From Biscogniauxia marginata (Eukaryota; Ascomycota; Sordariomycetes; Xylariales; Xylariaceae), in contig MU404191.1 of assembly GCA_022695795.1 (NCBI GenBank), positions 1-64,000 on the forward strand: a DNA stretch of 64,000 bases, written 5' to 3'. Below, in pieces: positions 1 to 11,500 of this stretch. The notes beneath the pieces are model-generated. The model searched no databases and had not been told where the DNA came from. It saw only the letters and a list, made by a program, of their open reading frames with translations. The position numbers and the translations under genes were made by a program. The first letter of the stretch is position 1. Every line of letters begins with the position of its first letter.

Positions 1-53
1 CCTCTCTCTCTCTCCCTCTCTCTCCCCCTTCCATCATCCTACTCAAAAAAACA

Positions 54-73
54 ACCACCCCCCCCCCCCCCCC

Positions 74-143
<70 letters not shown>
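54..143. repeat. Poly-C homopolymer tract
   Basis: About 90 nt of almost pure C on the + strand, interrupted by only one A and one G. It follows a CT-rich stretch at the left edge of the window. Such a long C run is rare in fungal chromosomes. It could be a genuine hypervariable homopolymer or an assembly or consensus artefact. The glycine-rich reading frame that it opens on the minus strand is not a gene. Confidence 0.95.
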
Positions 144-3100
144 ATTTATGCTCGTAAGTATTCTGTATATCAAAGCACGGCTAGCGAACCTAGACTTCCT
201 CGGATGGCCCGATACTAATGTCGTTCTATCTCCTCTCGTCCACCCAAAAAGAAGTACATATTTCGGGAAGTAGCATTGGCCTAGGGGAGCAAGCGTGTTG
301 GTTGTCACCTTAGCCGGCGGATGTTGTTACGACGCGTAGCTTGCTTGATATAGGGGCAACAATGTGACTGTCACGCGAAACGCTAGAACCTGGTGTACTT
401 GGAATATTATCGTTTTATGTAAAAGTAGCTAAGTCTTATTCACATGGTCTCATAGTAGTTTGACTCTTCATTACCATAAACCTCCATCTAGGACGGTTGC
501 AGTACACCTGATCGTCTCTCCTTTGACTTAGTCTTTTATGATGCTGCGACGGCAAATTTGGTCTATGACTACGAGGAAAAATTCTTGTTTTTTTTTGCAA
601 CTTAGGTTAGATGCCGAAAGTTGAGCACTTAGACGTGGCGTATAGCACTGTTATTATTTGTTGGCGAGATAGGTATTCTCGAGAAAAAGGAACGCCGTAC
701 AAATCTAAGCCTAGGGTTTACAAGTTCCTTAAGACCTGGCCTGCTTACTCGCTCGTCTCCGAGAATTCGTGGGCGGTGAAGTGATAAGAAGACTGTAGCA
801 GGTTATTTCCAGATAGCCATTCTTTTGAAGACGGCGAGGCTAGACATAACTAGCCTTACTGTAGCATTACCATGATGGTGGCGTGGAGTAGATATTATTG
901 CCGTCAATAAGGAATTTTAAGGCTGAGCAAGGACAAGGTAAGAGGATGTCAACTTGTGAATGACAGCTTGCTCTGTTATGCTTGTACAAGCCCAATAGTT
1001 TCTAGGTGACAAATATATCAGGGATCGGCATGGGCTTCCAATGCTGTTCGTGAGCGCGCCTGTATCAATAAGCGCCGACCGCAATGCTTCTTTATTAGGC
1101 TAAGATCATAACTTAGAGGTTGTCTGGATTACAAGCATGTGAACAGAACGAGCTCAAGACAATACGAGTACATATTGCTGGGACTGCATTGATCCTCGAA
1201 TGTGAGAAATCGCTATCATGCGAGAGCATCAACTTCACCAAGTCCAACTACGAGCTTACCCAGCAGCGGGTGTTGGTTGTTTCCGACTACATTTTCTGAT
1301 GGGGACTTGTGCACGAAGTGGCCTTCGATTCGGTCCTCTCGAAAGGTGACACAATCTGGTTCGGCCGGTGTACTTGCATTCACAGGAAGTTGAATGAAGA
1401 CTTACTCGTCAATCAGGTTGGATATAACGAGGCTGCTGTGGCGTGCACCCCTCGAGATTATCACGTGTCCGCCATGCGCTGCGAGGGAGCCTTAGAGATC
1501 ATCTTACGCCGTGCGACGAGAGGCCTTGGGAGAAGCATCAGCCCGGAAAGAGGCGAGGGATCTAGGATTCATGTAAGGCACGTGGGCATGTAGTGTTTCC
1601 CCGTCCTGCTCCTGTCCCCTCCCCTCTCGAGTGCTACAAACTGTAAGCACTCCGGGCTCGCATCCAATGACGAAACGAAACTAGCTATTCGTCGATCGGC
1701 TCTAATGGTTTGGTTGACGCGATGTAGGCCTGGCCCCATGCCGAGCAGCGAGGCAGACGGGCAAATGAGAGGACAGGAAGCCATCGAATGACAGTCAATG
1801 GAGCCACGTAGGTTCAAGACGAATCTGCAGGCCAGGGGCAACCAGGCAGGTAATCTGCACGCACAAGAGCGAGAAACGGCGCTTGGGAAACTCGCTGAGT
1901 GCGGTTCGCCGGGCTATCAGCTTAAGCGCCGGTGGCCCGCTCTCCCTGCAACACACAAGCCTGCAGACTGACTGCAGTAGGGTTTGTTACACACTCTTGC
2001 ATCCCCCCCTTCTCCCTTCTACAGTACGACATGGGTCTCGTGTACTAATGGGCAGGAATTGAAGGCCGTCTGCAGACGGCAGGACGCACCACCCTGTAGC
2101 CTGCATTACCAAGCGGCGGGGAATAGGTAGGTAATTATGTCGAATTGAAGGCTTCGTGATTGACTACCTGATAGGTAGTAACACCCAGTAGGTCATCATT
2201 TCCTTGCTTCGAGGCCCGGGGCGTTGTGCTGTGGTGTATGTAGCTAGGTAGGTGGTCTGACATTGCCTTGAACAGACTTGACGGGCCTACGAACTAACCT
2301 AAGGCCGATCTAATCTCATAAGATGGCCCGTCCTTGATCGTACCTAGTCGCCGTTTTCATCCCACCACTACCGGCCCACAGACCAACAACAAGGACAGAC
2401 CCAGTGGTTTGGAAAGTTGCCTCGTGGCCTTCTTGTCTCAGAAGCTCCGATCTACACGCAGAACCTGTACCCCGGGTAATCGTGCCCCTTCTTGCCCTGT
2501 GCTGCCCTCAATTTTGTTCTTAAATTTTTATTGTTATTGTCGTCTTCCCCATTTTGCTGTTCCTCTTGTCGGTGTCGAAAAGCCGCTTGTGGGCTTGGAG
2601 ACGCTTTACTCGATGTGGAACTAACCGTATTACTGACCTCGACATCTCTTCCTTCTTCGCTTCCACTGTTTAGGGGTCCAGGGGGTTCCATCTCGAATGT
2701 TTCAGATCTTTCTAAACAACGGACCTGGCCGTCTGGATTAATATATAGGTGTGTACGTCCGTACAATGGGTATGACTTCTGGGACGGTGGGGTCGGTGGC
2801 GGTGTGCTGATTCCTTCGGTTTAAGCATTGTGATTATACCTATCCCTTGGCGTGGAGATGAGCATGTGTATACGAGGATAGAACGTCTAGGGTAGCCACT
2901 GTTTTGGTGTAGTCGAGCCCAGGTACTTATATAGGTACTATAGTCAGTAGTAGGTATCGAAAAGAAGCCCATGTCCTTTCTAGATGGTGCTCCAAGAGTT
3001 GCTTGCAATGGAATAAATCTCTTAGTAGTGTAGAGCAGTCTGAAGGCACACCATTGCAAGCCTGGCGTCCCGTATGGGGAGATGATTCGGGTCCTATTTA

Positions 3101-4910
3101 GTGTAGTCTGATCTTGTCGGCATGTCATAATACAGCAGAGACGGCAGTATCAGCCGAATACCGAGAAGAAACATCATCCCAGGAGGCAGTGCCCGTACCT
3201 GCGTATGTACGTCGGTCGGTCGGAGCGATCCTCTCTTGCCTCCTGGGACGTTCGGATGATCAACGCGTTGCTATATTACGTCCTGTTATCGGCTTGCCTG
3301 CTCCTGTGGCTGTCCGGATGGGACGCAGCGAGCCAGCGAGCGAGTTGCTGGGTTTCAGGAACATGAAACGTCTTCCAAGAATGGATACGGGGTACAATGC
3401 AGATCACCCCAGGAAGGGTCCCCTGCAACTTCGCTTTATCTCGCTTGATTCCCTTCATTGATCCAACTTGTCATCGAGCCATTCCGTAGACGAGCTGACG
3501 AGTTCACGAGTCGGCCACGAATAACAGACAGGAGCCTCACCCCGTAACTCAATATCAGGTATGCAAAGATACCCGACATGGATGACTCGTGGACTGCCCG
3601 ATCGCTATCCTACTGACCTACCGTCCGTCCGCCCGTCCGACTACCTAGTTAAGTCGAATTTTGCGGTTTATTCGGGCGGATGACTTAAAATAGAAGAATA
3701 ATAACAACCCCCGGAAGACCTATAGGTAGTTACCCCGTATCCCTAACTAAGGTAATTGGAAGAAAAAGGTACGGTCTTTCTCTCTCCCCCAATCTTGATT
3801 AGACCCGTCATGAAAGCTTGACGTACCGATACGTGATAGAAAGTTGGGATGACGAAGGAAATACTTACACCCACCCACCTTATACCTCACTTCGTAAATT
3901 GAATATATCGAGTGTCTATCTGTAACGTAATCCACGGATCTCGTGCTTAGGTACTTAAAAGTCACTACATATACATAACCTCTAAAAAGGAGAACCTCAT
4001 TAGTCTTGCCCAAGCTCTCTATTAATGGTTAGTTATCATGCGGTATGTATTGGCCATTCTCCTATGTACCTACTTTGGTAAGCACATCTTGTAATAACTG
4101 CAGGATGTTTATTTATTAGGTAGTATGTCTCTCTCCTTAAAATAGCCATGGTGCTCTTGTGAATATTTTGTACTCGTATAGTAGGACTGCATAAATAAGA
4201 AGCATGCAATTATCTAAAGGTACCTGCCTATATTTATGCACATCTGTATGCACTATACCTATACCTGTACATAAGACGGGTACATAGGTATTTATTTCTG
4301 TACTCGGAATCCCCCCTGCAAGCAATTGAAAGCCTCCCCTCCCCTTGTTGAACCCATTAGGTGGCCCCCTTGTTCGCCCCCCCCCTGAAGAGCTAGATTT
4401 TTATTTGGTTGGTCAGCCTTGATCTCCACTGTGATCCCTCCCCTGACGACTGGCCAGTTGAATGATAGGCCCATTTAGTGTATCTTTTGCGCTGGCAATC
4501 ACATCACTACGTAAGGTAGGTAGGTAGCTAGGTAGGTTAGGTACTCTTTCTCTCTGTTTTTTTTTTTCCCCCTCTTCTCTACTGTGCTGCTTGCTTGTCC
4601 GTTTTTCTACAGGTCTTTCCTTGACCCATTTTACATGCACTTCAGAGATAGACGGACCAATGGCAGGACGGTCAGGCATTGATTCTTTTGCGGGCACTCT
4701 GCCACTTCTGTCAAACCTAGTCGCCAATCCGGCGAACCGTCCCATTGGATGAACCGAATTTAGATCTGCACTGTGCGTACCCATGCACATCCTCTGACGC
4801 CTCCTCCTTCAATCAACCACCGGCCAATCAGCAGTCGTGATTGACTGTGCTTCAACCCACAATTTTACCGTATTCGACGCGGTACTTTTGACGGCTCGGT
4901 ACAGTGTATG
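144..4910. other. Gene-poor intergenic region
   Basis: No reading frame here shows a recognisable domain, a consistent exon-intron structure or a plausible coding composition. The frames that exist are short, mostly start at non-ATG codons and overlap one another on both strands. The right half contains several AGGTAGGT-type motifs (about 2123-2133, 2241-2255, 4513-4543). The last ATG on the + strand before the leader described next lies at 4908-4910. Confidence 0.6.
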
Positions 4911-6687
4911 GCACTGTAGGTCTCCAGCGCACCCAGGCCGCTAGTGTAGAGTTTGTGTTCACTGGGGCCCTTTGCAGTTATAGCGTGTGTGCAGATACAC
5001 TGTGCTGTACAGCAATTCGCCTGTCGGCACGCACCACGAACACACCACACCACTTAGGTACATACATACATACCACTTAGCTAATTTTACTGTGGCTCTT
5101 TGTCTTTCTCCTCTCTTGCTCTCTTCCTCTCTCTCTCTTTTTTTCCATTCCATCGCATCTTTTTGTCGTCCGTCTTCTCTTTCTTCCATCCTCCCCTCCT
5201 TCACTCCTACCAACACCAACGCCCTTCCTTTATTCTCCCTCCCCCTTCTCCCCTTTCAGACTCGCTGGGTCCCATCCTCCTCGAGGCGCTCCCTTTTTTG
5301 TGCGTGTGCGCGGATCAATTACTATTTATCATTGGCTCAGACCTGTCGCCCTTGATCAAGGAACAATAAAGTTAGCCGAAGGAAAATTGCTGCATCGCAT
5401 CTCGAGAAGAAGACAATCACCACAACATTGACCACCCAAGGAAAAGAAAACAAAGAAACCCAGAAAAAAAACCATCGACAATTGGGAAGAAGGGAAGACG
5501 CAACAAGAGCACATCCTCTGGAGTTCTGGAACACTCGGTCCCATACTTCGACTTTTACTTTTAATCCTTGTACAATTTCTTATTATTTCTGTTCAATCAT
5601 CCTTTATATATTTTCACCCCTCGCTTCGTCGCCGTGTCCCATACCGTACATCGTTATTATTTGTCCCATAATTGCACCATCCGACCGCGTCAACTTGCCA
5701 GGAAGCGATTACATACGGTACGAATAGAGAAGCAGGAAGGCGAGAGAACAAGAAAGGGCTCGGTTCCACGGTGATCAACAGCGACAGAAAGAGTTGCCTC
5801 GAGCATTTCCGCACAGCAGGCTCTTTGTGCCTCCCCCCGACCCCTATCTCTAATCCGGCCTTCCTGGGGAAACAAAGAACTCGTCCCGCGGACTCTCAGT
5901 AAAGATATAGCAAGCGACCACGAATCGGCATAGCAGCCAAGGTAGTAACGGCATTGCCCAGCTCCGACCTGCCACTTACGCGCCGCTCTCGGACGACTAG
6001 AGACAACAAGGAAACTTTCGCCTCCCGCTCTGTCCTTGCGTTGCGCTGCTACGGATCGAGCTGGTAGTCAATTCCCACGGTTCTTTGACTGGGACTGCTA
6101 CTTCGACCTTCCTCCGATATCTTGACTGTTCCGGGCCTGCTTTGCAGCTTCTTCCTGCCCTCAGCAACTCGTTTTGTCGTTCATTGAGACACGCAGTTTT
6201 TTCAACCACCACCAGGGCTGAGGATCTTTAATTATCGCCAACTACAGATCTACCAACCACGCCGCATCGACTCGCGTCCATCTTCTATTTCTTCTCCACA
6301 GCTTTCTGCCATCAGCAGCCTGCTTTCTTGGATCCGCTCCGGTTTCTTTCTGGCAAACCGCGTTTGATACGAACATCGTTCCGAATCCACGCTTCAGTTT
6401 TCGTCCCTTAGCAGAGAGCACAAGTTGCCTGGCCTCTCCGCCCCACGGACAATACAATACGACACTACCGTACTAATCATAGATCCCCGTCTGGATTACT
6501 ATTATTCCACCATCTACTTGGTTGTAATATCCCTTCGATCGCCCGCATTGTCCAGAGGCAGTCGTCCATTCCTTATTCTAGATTTCGCTTCTAATCAACA
6601 CCACGTCACCCATTTTACAGCATCCGCATTGACGCATCCTCGGACACCAGTCCACGATACGTAACATATTTTTCCTGCAGTTTGAGC
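4911..6687 (+). promoter_or_regulatory. ATG-free promoter/5' leader of the Gln-rich gene
   Basis: From 4911 to 6687 the + strand contains no ATG in any frame, while the same stretch holds about 38 CAT triplets (ATG on the other strand) by hand count. A pyrimidine-rich tract at about 5095-5275, typical of fungal core promoters, suggests transcription starts near there. The first ATG met is the start codon of the downstream gene at 6688. I read this as an unusually long 5' untranslated leader (about 1.4 kb or more) kept free of upstream start codons. A 5'-UTR intron inside it is possible, for example with the acceptor-like TTTCCTGCAG ending at 6680. Transcript extent is inference; the absence of ATG is directly observed. 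Confidence 0.75.
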
Positions 6688-8427
6688 ATGGACACTGGTG
6701 GTCTCGCTCAAATGTCGCACAACGGATTCACTTCGCCTGCCGGTTTGGGCATGTCCTCTGGAGGCCTGGCGTCTCGCCGCGGTGGTGGCCAGAATATTAA
6801 GCCGCTGTCCTTCGAGGCCATCAAGCCCCAGACCGATGTCAATGACAACGGGGTCCCGACGCCGCGAACAAGCCGATCTCACCTGCTTGCAGGTCTTAGA
6901 ACGGCCCCCAAGTCAGCTACCGCCGCGTCCTTTGCCACATCACCCACCTCGGGCGCGGCGCCTGCAAACATGCTAGGTAGGAATGGGAGCATTGCTGGGA
7001 ACATGTATAGCGGTCGCGAACAGGCTTATAACGGACCAAAGACATCTCTTCCGCGTCTCTCGACACAGCAGCAGCAACAACATCACCAGCAGCAGCAGCA
7101 AGGTTATAATCCCATGCTCCAGTCGATGATGGGTGTCAACCACCAGCTGTACACTCCTGAGCAGATCCTGGCGCCTCCTGAGCTCCATCTTGACGAGCAA
7201 GTTCAGGAGCAGATGGACCCTTCGCTGTACGCCCAGCTAGTGGCGACTAATATTTACCTCGCTCAGCAACAACAGCGACTTCAACAGCAGTTGCTTAGCG
7301 TACAAGCTGCCGCGCAACAGTTTCAAGGCCTCAGCATGGGTGGTCATTCGGCTTTACAGCAACAGATGGCCCTCCAGAACCTGTACCACCAGCAGCAACA
7401 GCTGAAGCATATCCAACAGTCGATCACTAATTCTGTGCCTACGCAGCAGAACATGTATGCCTATTACGACCCCGCATCGCAGCAATACCTAGTCGACCAG
7501 GGTGCCATCCAGCTGAACAATCAAGGTTACGTGGATCACACGCCTAGCACTCCCCAGGCTGTCTACTTCCAGCAGCAGAACGGTAACGGCACCCCTCGGG
7601 TCCAGGTGTCCCCTCCCCCTATGGAGAACAATCCGCCCACCTATCGCACGAGCTCGCCCCCTAAGAAGGTGGAGATGACGGCCGAGCCGATTCCGCTTCC
7701 GCCACCATCTGCTAACGCTTTCCGCCGGGGCCATAAGAAGTCATCTTCCCTCGCGAACAATAAGGGTCTTGACATCTCGACTGATAACAGTCTCAAGTCT
7801 GCCGGCCCTAAGACGGCACCGTTTCCTCTGTCGCCTCTGCCTAATGGGGGTTATGGTCCCGGCCAGGCCCGTGCTGGTGAGCATCCTATTCGCCAGCCTC
7901 GTGGGCCCCCAGCCCTTGATGAGCTTCGATCCAAACCGACCTCGAAGCATGAGGGTAGCAAGAACTTTGCTGCACGAACTCGCCGGTCGGCGGTTCACAA
8001 CCTTGTCAAGGCCGGCTTAGTTAGGCGCAAGGGGACTAACAGCAGCTGTGAGAGCATGAGCCCAGTTTCTGAGAGCGCCGAGGAAGTTGTCACCCCGACG
8101 ACCGACAATGAGTCGGACTCGGGCCGTAGTGGTTCGGGCAGCTTGTCCGGCGATGCGGAGCCTAGTCTGGCTAGTTCCCGGACTTCGGCAAGTGGCAGCT
8201 GGGGAGCTATCGGATCAGACCGACCTAGTTCGCGACAGAAGTCTCGCAAGAGTGTCGACAGTCAGTCAAGTACTGGAGAGGTGGATGGGAGCTTTGCTAG
8301 CGTATTTAAGAACGGTTCCCAGCGTTCGAGTAAGACGGAGACCCCGAGTGGACAGCGCAAGGCGCCCATGGTTGTTCTCACGAGCGCTGAAAGGCGTAAG
8401 GGTGGCAACGGCATCGCAGTAGCCTAA
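6688..8427 (+). CDS. Gln-rich low-complexity protein, function unknown
   Basis: A single open frame encodes 579 residues. The ATG at 6688 is used because the two upstream in-frame codons begin with TTG. Residues about 125-300 are rich in glutamine (repeated QQQ and HQQQQ blocks) and include a helical, coiled-coil-like stretch (IYLAQQQQRLQQQLLSV). The middle is Pro/Ser-rich. A basic patch (KNFAARTRRSAVHNLVKAG) sits near residue 435 and is the only part that looks like a folded, conserved motif. The C-terminal 120 residues are Ser-rich, with many RxxS-like sites, as in disordered phospho-regulated proteins. I know of no enzyme domain here. The composition resembles fungal RNA-associated or condensate-forming proteins, but that is inference. 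The very long ATG-free leader argues for control at the mRNA level. A short (AAAT)n tract follows the stop near 8761. Confidence 0.85.
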   Translation: MDTGGLAQMSHNGFTSPAGLGMSSGGLASRRGGGQNIKPLSFEAIKPQTDVNDNGVPTPRTSRSHLLAGLRTAPKSATAASFATSPTSGAAPANMLGRNGSIAGNMYSGREQAYNGPKTSLPRLSTQQQQQHHQQQQQGYNPMLQSMMGVNHQLYTPEQILAPPELHLDEQVQEQMDPSLYAQLVATNIYLAQQQQRLQQQLLSVQAAAQQFQGLSMGGHSALQQQMALQNLYHQQQQLKHIQQSITNSVPTQQNMYAYYDPASQQYLVDQGAIQLNNQGYVDHTPSTPQAVYFQQQNGNGTPRVQVSPPPMENNPPTYRTSSPPKKVEMTAEPIPLPPPSANAFRRGHKKSSSLANNKGLDISTDNSLKSAGPKTAPFPLSPLPNGGYGPGQARAGEHPIRQPRGPPALDELRSKPTSKHEGSKNFAARTRRSAVHNLVKAGLVRRKGTNSSCESMSPVSESAEEVVTPTTDNESDSGRSGSGSLSGDAEPSLASSRTSASGSWGAIGSDRPSSRQKSRKSVDSQSSTGEVDGSFASVFKNGSQRSSKTETPSGQRKAPMVVLTSAERRKGGNGIAVA

Positions 8428-10522
8428 AGGATGACCTCGTGTCTGCATTTTTACGCAATAACGATCGCACGCTCCCAATGTCTGTCTTTTTTCAATGATC
8501 ATTGCAAATGGAGCGGTAGACCCTCTCCTAGCAACATTTACGCGTGAATGGACCGGATAGGACGGGATTGGGCAACAGAATGGTCATATTTGGTTTACTT
8601 TCCCTTCTCGATTTTACTTTGGCAGGGGCTGGAAACTGGGTTACGGGCGAGGGTGGCAAATCAGAAACGTTTGCTTTTTGTTTGCAATACCAATGACTTC
8701 GGACCAGCTTCTGGTGGCACACTTCTCGAGGGGATAGAGAGGCTTGGAGAAAAAGGAGACAAATAAATAAATAAAAAAAGAAAAGAAGAGAACCCCGACA
8801 GGGTTCTACACTTGCGTTTATACTTCACGTCTTTCACTCGCCCTGCTGCCCAAGTTGTTCTGATCGCATCGAGTTTGGGGGCTAGCGCAGGGAGCATCAC
8901 ACTAACGACCCTTGTGGGTGCGACATCTGCGTGTTGGACGGGTATTAGCTTCGTCCTGGCTGAAGGGTTATGGCATCCGCCTTACTGAGGCAATTCACAG
9001 ACAGCTTAGGTAGTGATCAATGACAAAATCCAGGTTACATGCCAGTTTCGTTTCATGTTTAGTAATTTCAATTCCCTTCTCGGGCCGGCAGCGCTGGTCT
9101 AAGTCATCAATCCTACCTTATAAACATGGTATCTTGACTAGGTAGCTAGTCCTACTGAAATTATCGGTTCGTTATATAGCCGCGGTAGGTACTTGACTCA
9201 CTAGCACGCTCTGCGGGCGAATTACGGCAAGGGCTCTTCTTAATACCTGCTAGGATTGTTCTCATAGGGACAGCGACTAGGGGATGGATGGGCGAGAGAA
9301 GCGAAAGAGTGAGTCAGTATTACCTTGGGAGGCCACTGCGTCATGATGTACAAATATATTCGTGGGTACGTAGGTATGTATATATATATAGGTTTCTTAG
9401 GAAACTACGAGTTTGAATAAAGCCAATGCCGTTAGATGAGGGTAGCCCAAGGGGAGTTAGTTGGTGTGTGTATTTCTGCGTGGATGGTCATGTCGAAAGA
9501 CTGCGTCCGCCATGCTTAGCCAAAATTTGTTCTCGGGGACCTCTCGAAAAGACGGACTCGGTTATCACCTTCATTGTTCAAGGGAGAAAACGAAACTTGA
9601 CAGCGGGACCTGCGATCAGGTAGAAAGAAAGAAGCTCACCGTTGTCATCCTATATCATCAACCCTCTTTGGAAGTTTCTTGGGATTGGTTACAAGTTCTA
9701 GTCTAGCGTTCTAAACTGGCCATACATATTCATTCTCACCATACATACATAACCTTGGAATATTAGAATAGGGGGTTTATGGTAGATCTATTGGTGCCTT
9801 GTGGGTATTATAAGCTCGAACATGCCTCCTGTGATAGTCTGTATTCTGAGGTAATATTCGATTATCTATCTCGGTTTTGACTCTGCGGAGTCTATTTTGG
9901 GTGTCTCTGTCTCATTGATTTTGTTTCTTCCACGGATTTCCGATGCTCTCCAAGTTGACTGGTTATTTGTCAACTGCTTAGCATTATCCAAAGTTGATAA
10001 TATTAACGATACGCTAGTTATTGAAGTTGCAATGCTAATAAACATGTTTAATCATGGCCTTACTGTTCCCATCTATAGTCATGAGTACAGCTCGGGTTCA
10101 ATGGGAACATTAATCCAAGAACCAGACTTCCCCGCAAGCCACCGATCTGTCTCGGCCCATTTACAGGTCCCCCCATCCAATCAATGATGCGATACGTAGC
10201 GTAGATGCCGGATATTTTGGGATCACCAGCCCCATTCAAAGGGTACTTCTCCGAGTTGTAGACGCGGTAGTTGTTGAGACAGGGGTATACTTCAGGCCGG
10301 ATACTAAAACGGGACACCCCATCTTCTTCGATGGATATACAATGTTCCCGGTCGATCACGATAGGTATATATCATGACTAAAGCTGTAAAGTAACTTATT
10401 ATTTGAGACTAAAGCTTTATCGCCTTGAACCCCCCCAGTTCTTGACATCATAGACTTGTGCTTTACACCATTCGAGTCTGCAGCAGAAGTTCCCTTCCCA
10501 CGTTACACGACGGGTCTTGACG
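8428..10522. other. Intergenic region
   Basis: 3' flank of the Gln-rich gene and promoter side of the dehydrogenase. It has an A-rich (AAAT)n stretch at about 8760-8785, a TATATATATA run near 9378-9388, and no credible coding frame. Confidence 0.6.
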
Positions 10523-11500
10523 ATGGCCTTCGCTTACAAGACAGTTCTAATGATCGGCTGTACGGCTGGCATTGGTCTGGCCCTAGCCGAGCGCATGATA
10601 GAGGATGGCAGCTTTGTGATTGGGGTTGGCCGGCGTAAGGAGAGGCTCGATGCATACGTTGCTAAACACGGGTCGGATAGAGCTGCGGCTTCGCAGTTCG
10701 ACATCACCGATCTCGATTCTATCAGAGATTGGGCTGAGGAGTGAGTGTCAAAAAGGGTTTTTTTTTTTTTGGTAAAACGTGATGGACTTCAAGAGACATT
10801 CGCCACAGCTTCGAAGGTCGAATAGATATATATCATCGCACCTACACCCCGCTTAGAGATGTGCATGATTATTATACTGATGATACAATATAGCATCATC
10901 AAGACATATCCGTCGCTCGACTGCGTCGTCCTCAACTCGGGCATCCAGCGCTCCCTGAACTTTGCGAAGCCGGCCGAGATCGACCTGCCGCTGGTCCAGC
11001 AGGAGATCACGACGAACTACACGTCCTACATCTCGCTCATCAAGCACCTGCTGCCGCACCTGCAGGCGCGGGCGCCCGAGCCCGCGGCGATCGTGACCGT
11101 CTCCTCGGGGCTGGCGCTGGTCCCGATCCCGCGGTGCGCCAACTACTGCGCGACCAAGGCGGCGCTACACTCGCTCGCGTGGTCGATGCGGGCGCAGCTC
11201 GCGCACGACGAGGCGAGCAAGCACGTCCGGGTGGTCGAGATCATCCCGCCGGCCGTGCAGACGGAGCTGCACGAGCTGCAGGACGACCTGAGGGCGAAGG
11301 GGGACACGAGGTTCGGCATGACGATCGGGGACTTCGTGGAGGACGCGTGGGCCGGCCTGGCGAGGGGCGACGTGGAGATCCCCGTCGGCCCCGTCAAGGC
11401 GCGGTTCGAGGCCCTGGAGAAGGCCCGGAGAGAGCAGTTCGATGGTGTGGTGAGCAGGATGCTCGGCGAGGGCCAGCCGTACTCTTCGGGCAGCAAGTAG
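10523..11500 (+). CDS. Short-chain dehydrogenase/reductase (DltE-like SDR)
   Basis: Two exons, 10523-10740 and 10894-11500, give 274 residues; the 153-nt intron starts GTGAGT and ends ATAG, and the frame closes exactly. The first ATG is at 10523, because the codon at 10517 is TTG. An N-terminal Rossmann nucleotide-binding loop is present as GCTAGIG (residues 12-18, a variant of TGxxxGIG). NSG (87-89) replaces the usual NAG. The catalytic set is visible as Ser143/144, Tyr157 and Lys161 in YxxxK (YCATK). The family reduces or oxidises carbonyl/alcohol groups with NAD(P)H; the substrate cannot be told. Spacing and phrases such as NYTSYISLIKHLLPHLQ resemble the DltE-like SDR branch. Exon 2 is much richer in GC than exon 1 and the flanks. 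Confidence 0.9.

Noticed and set aside
39..308. Glycine-rich minus-strand reading frame across the poly-C tract
   Set aside because: It exists only because GGG repeats code for Gly; no start context, domain or splice support.
3114..3461. 115-codon + frame
   Set aside because: No domain or consistent coding features, and overlapped by an open frame on the other strand.
4987..5369. Overlapping short + frames in the pyrimidine-rich region
   Set aside because: They start at GTG or TTG; no ATG exists in this stretch, and the Ser/Leu/Phe-rich translation is what CT-rich DNA always gives.
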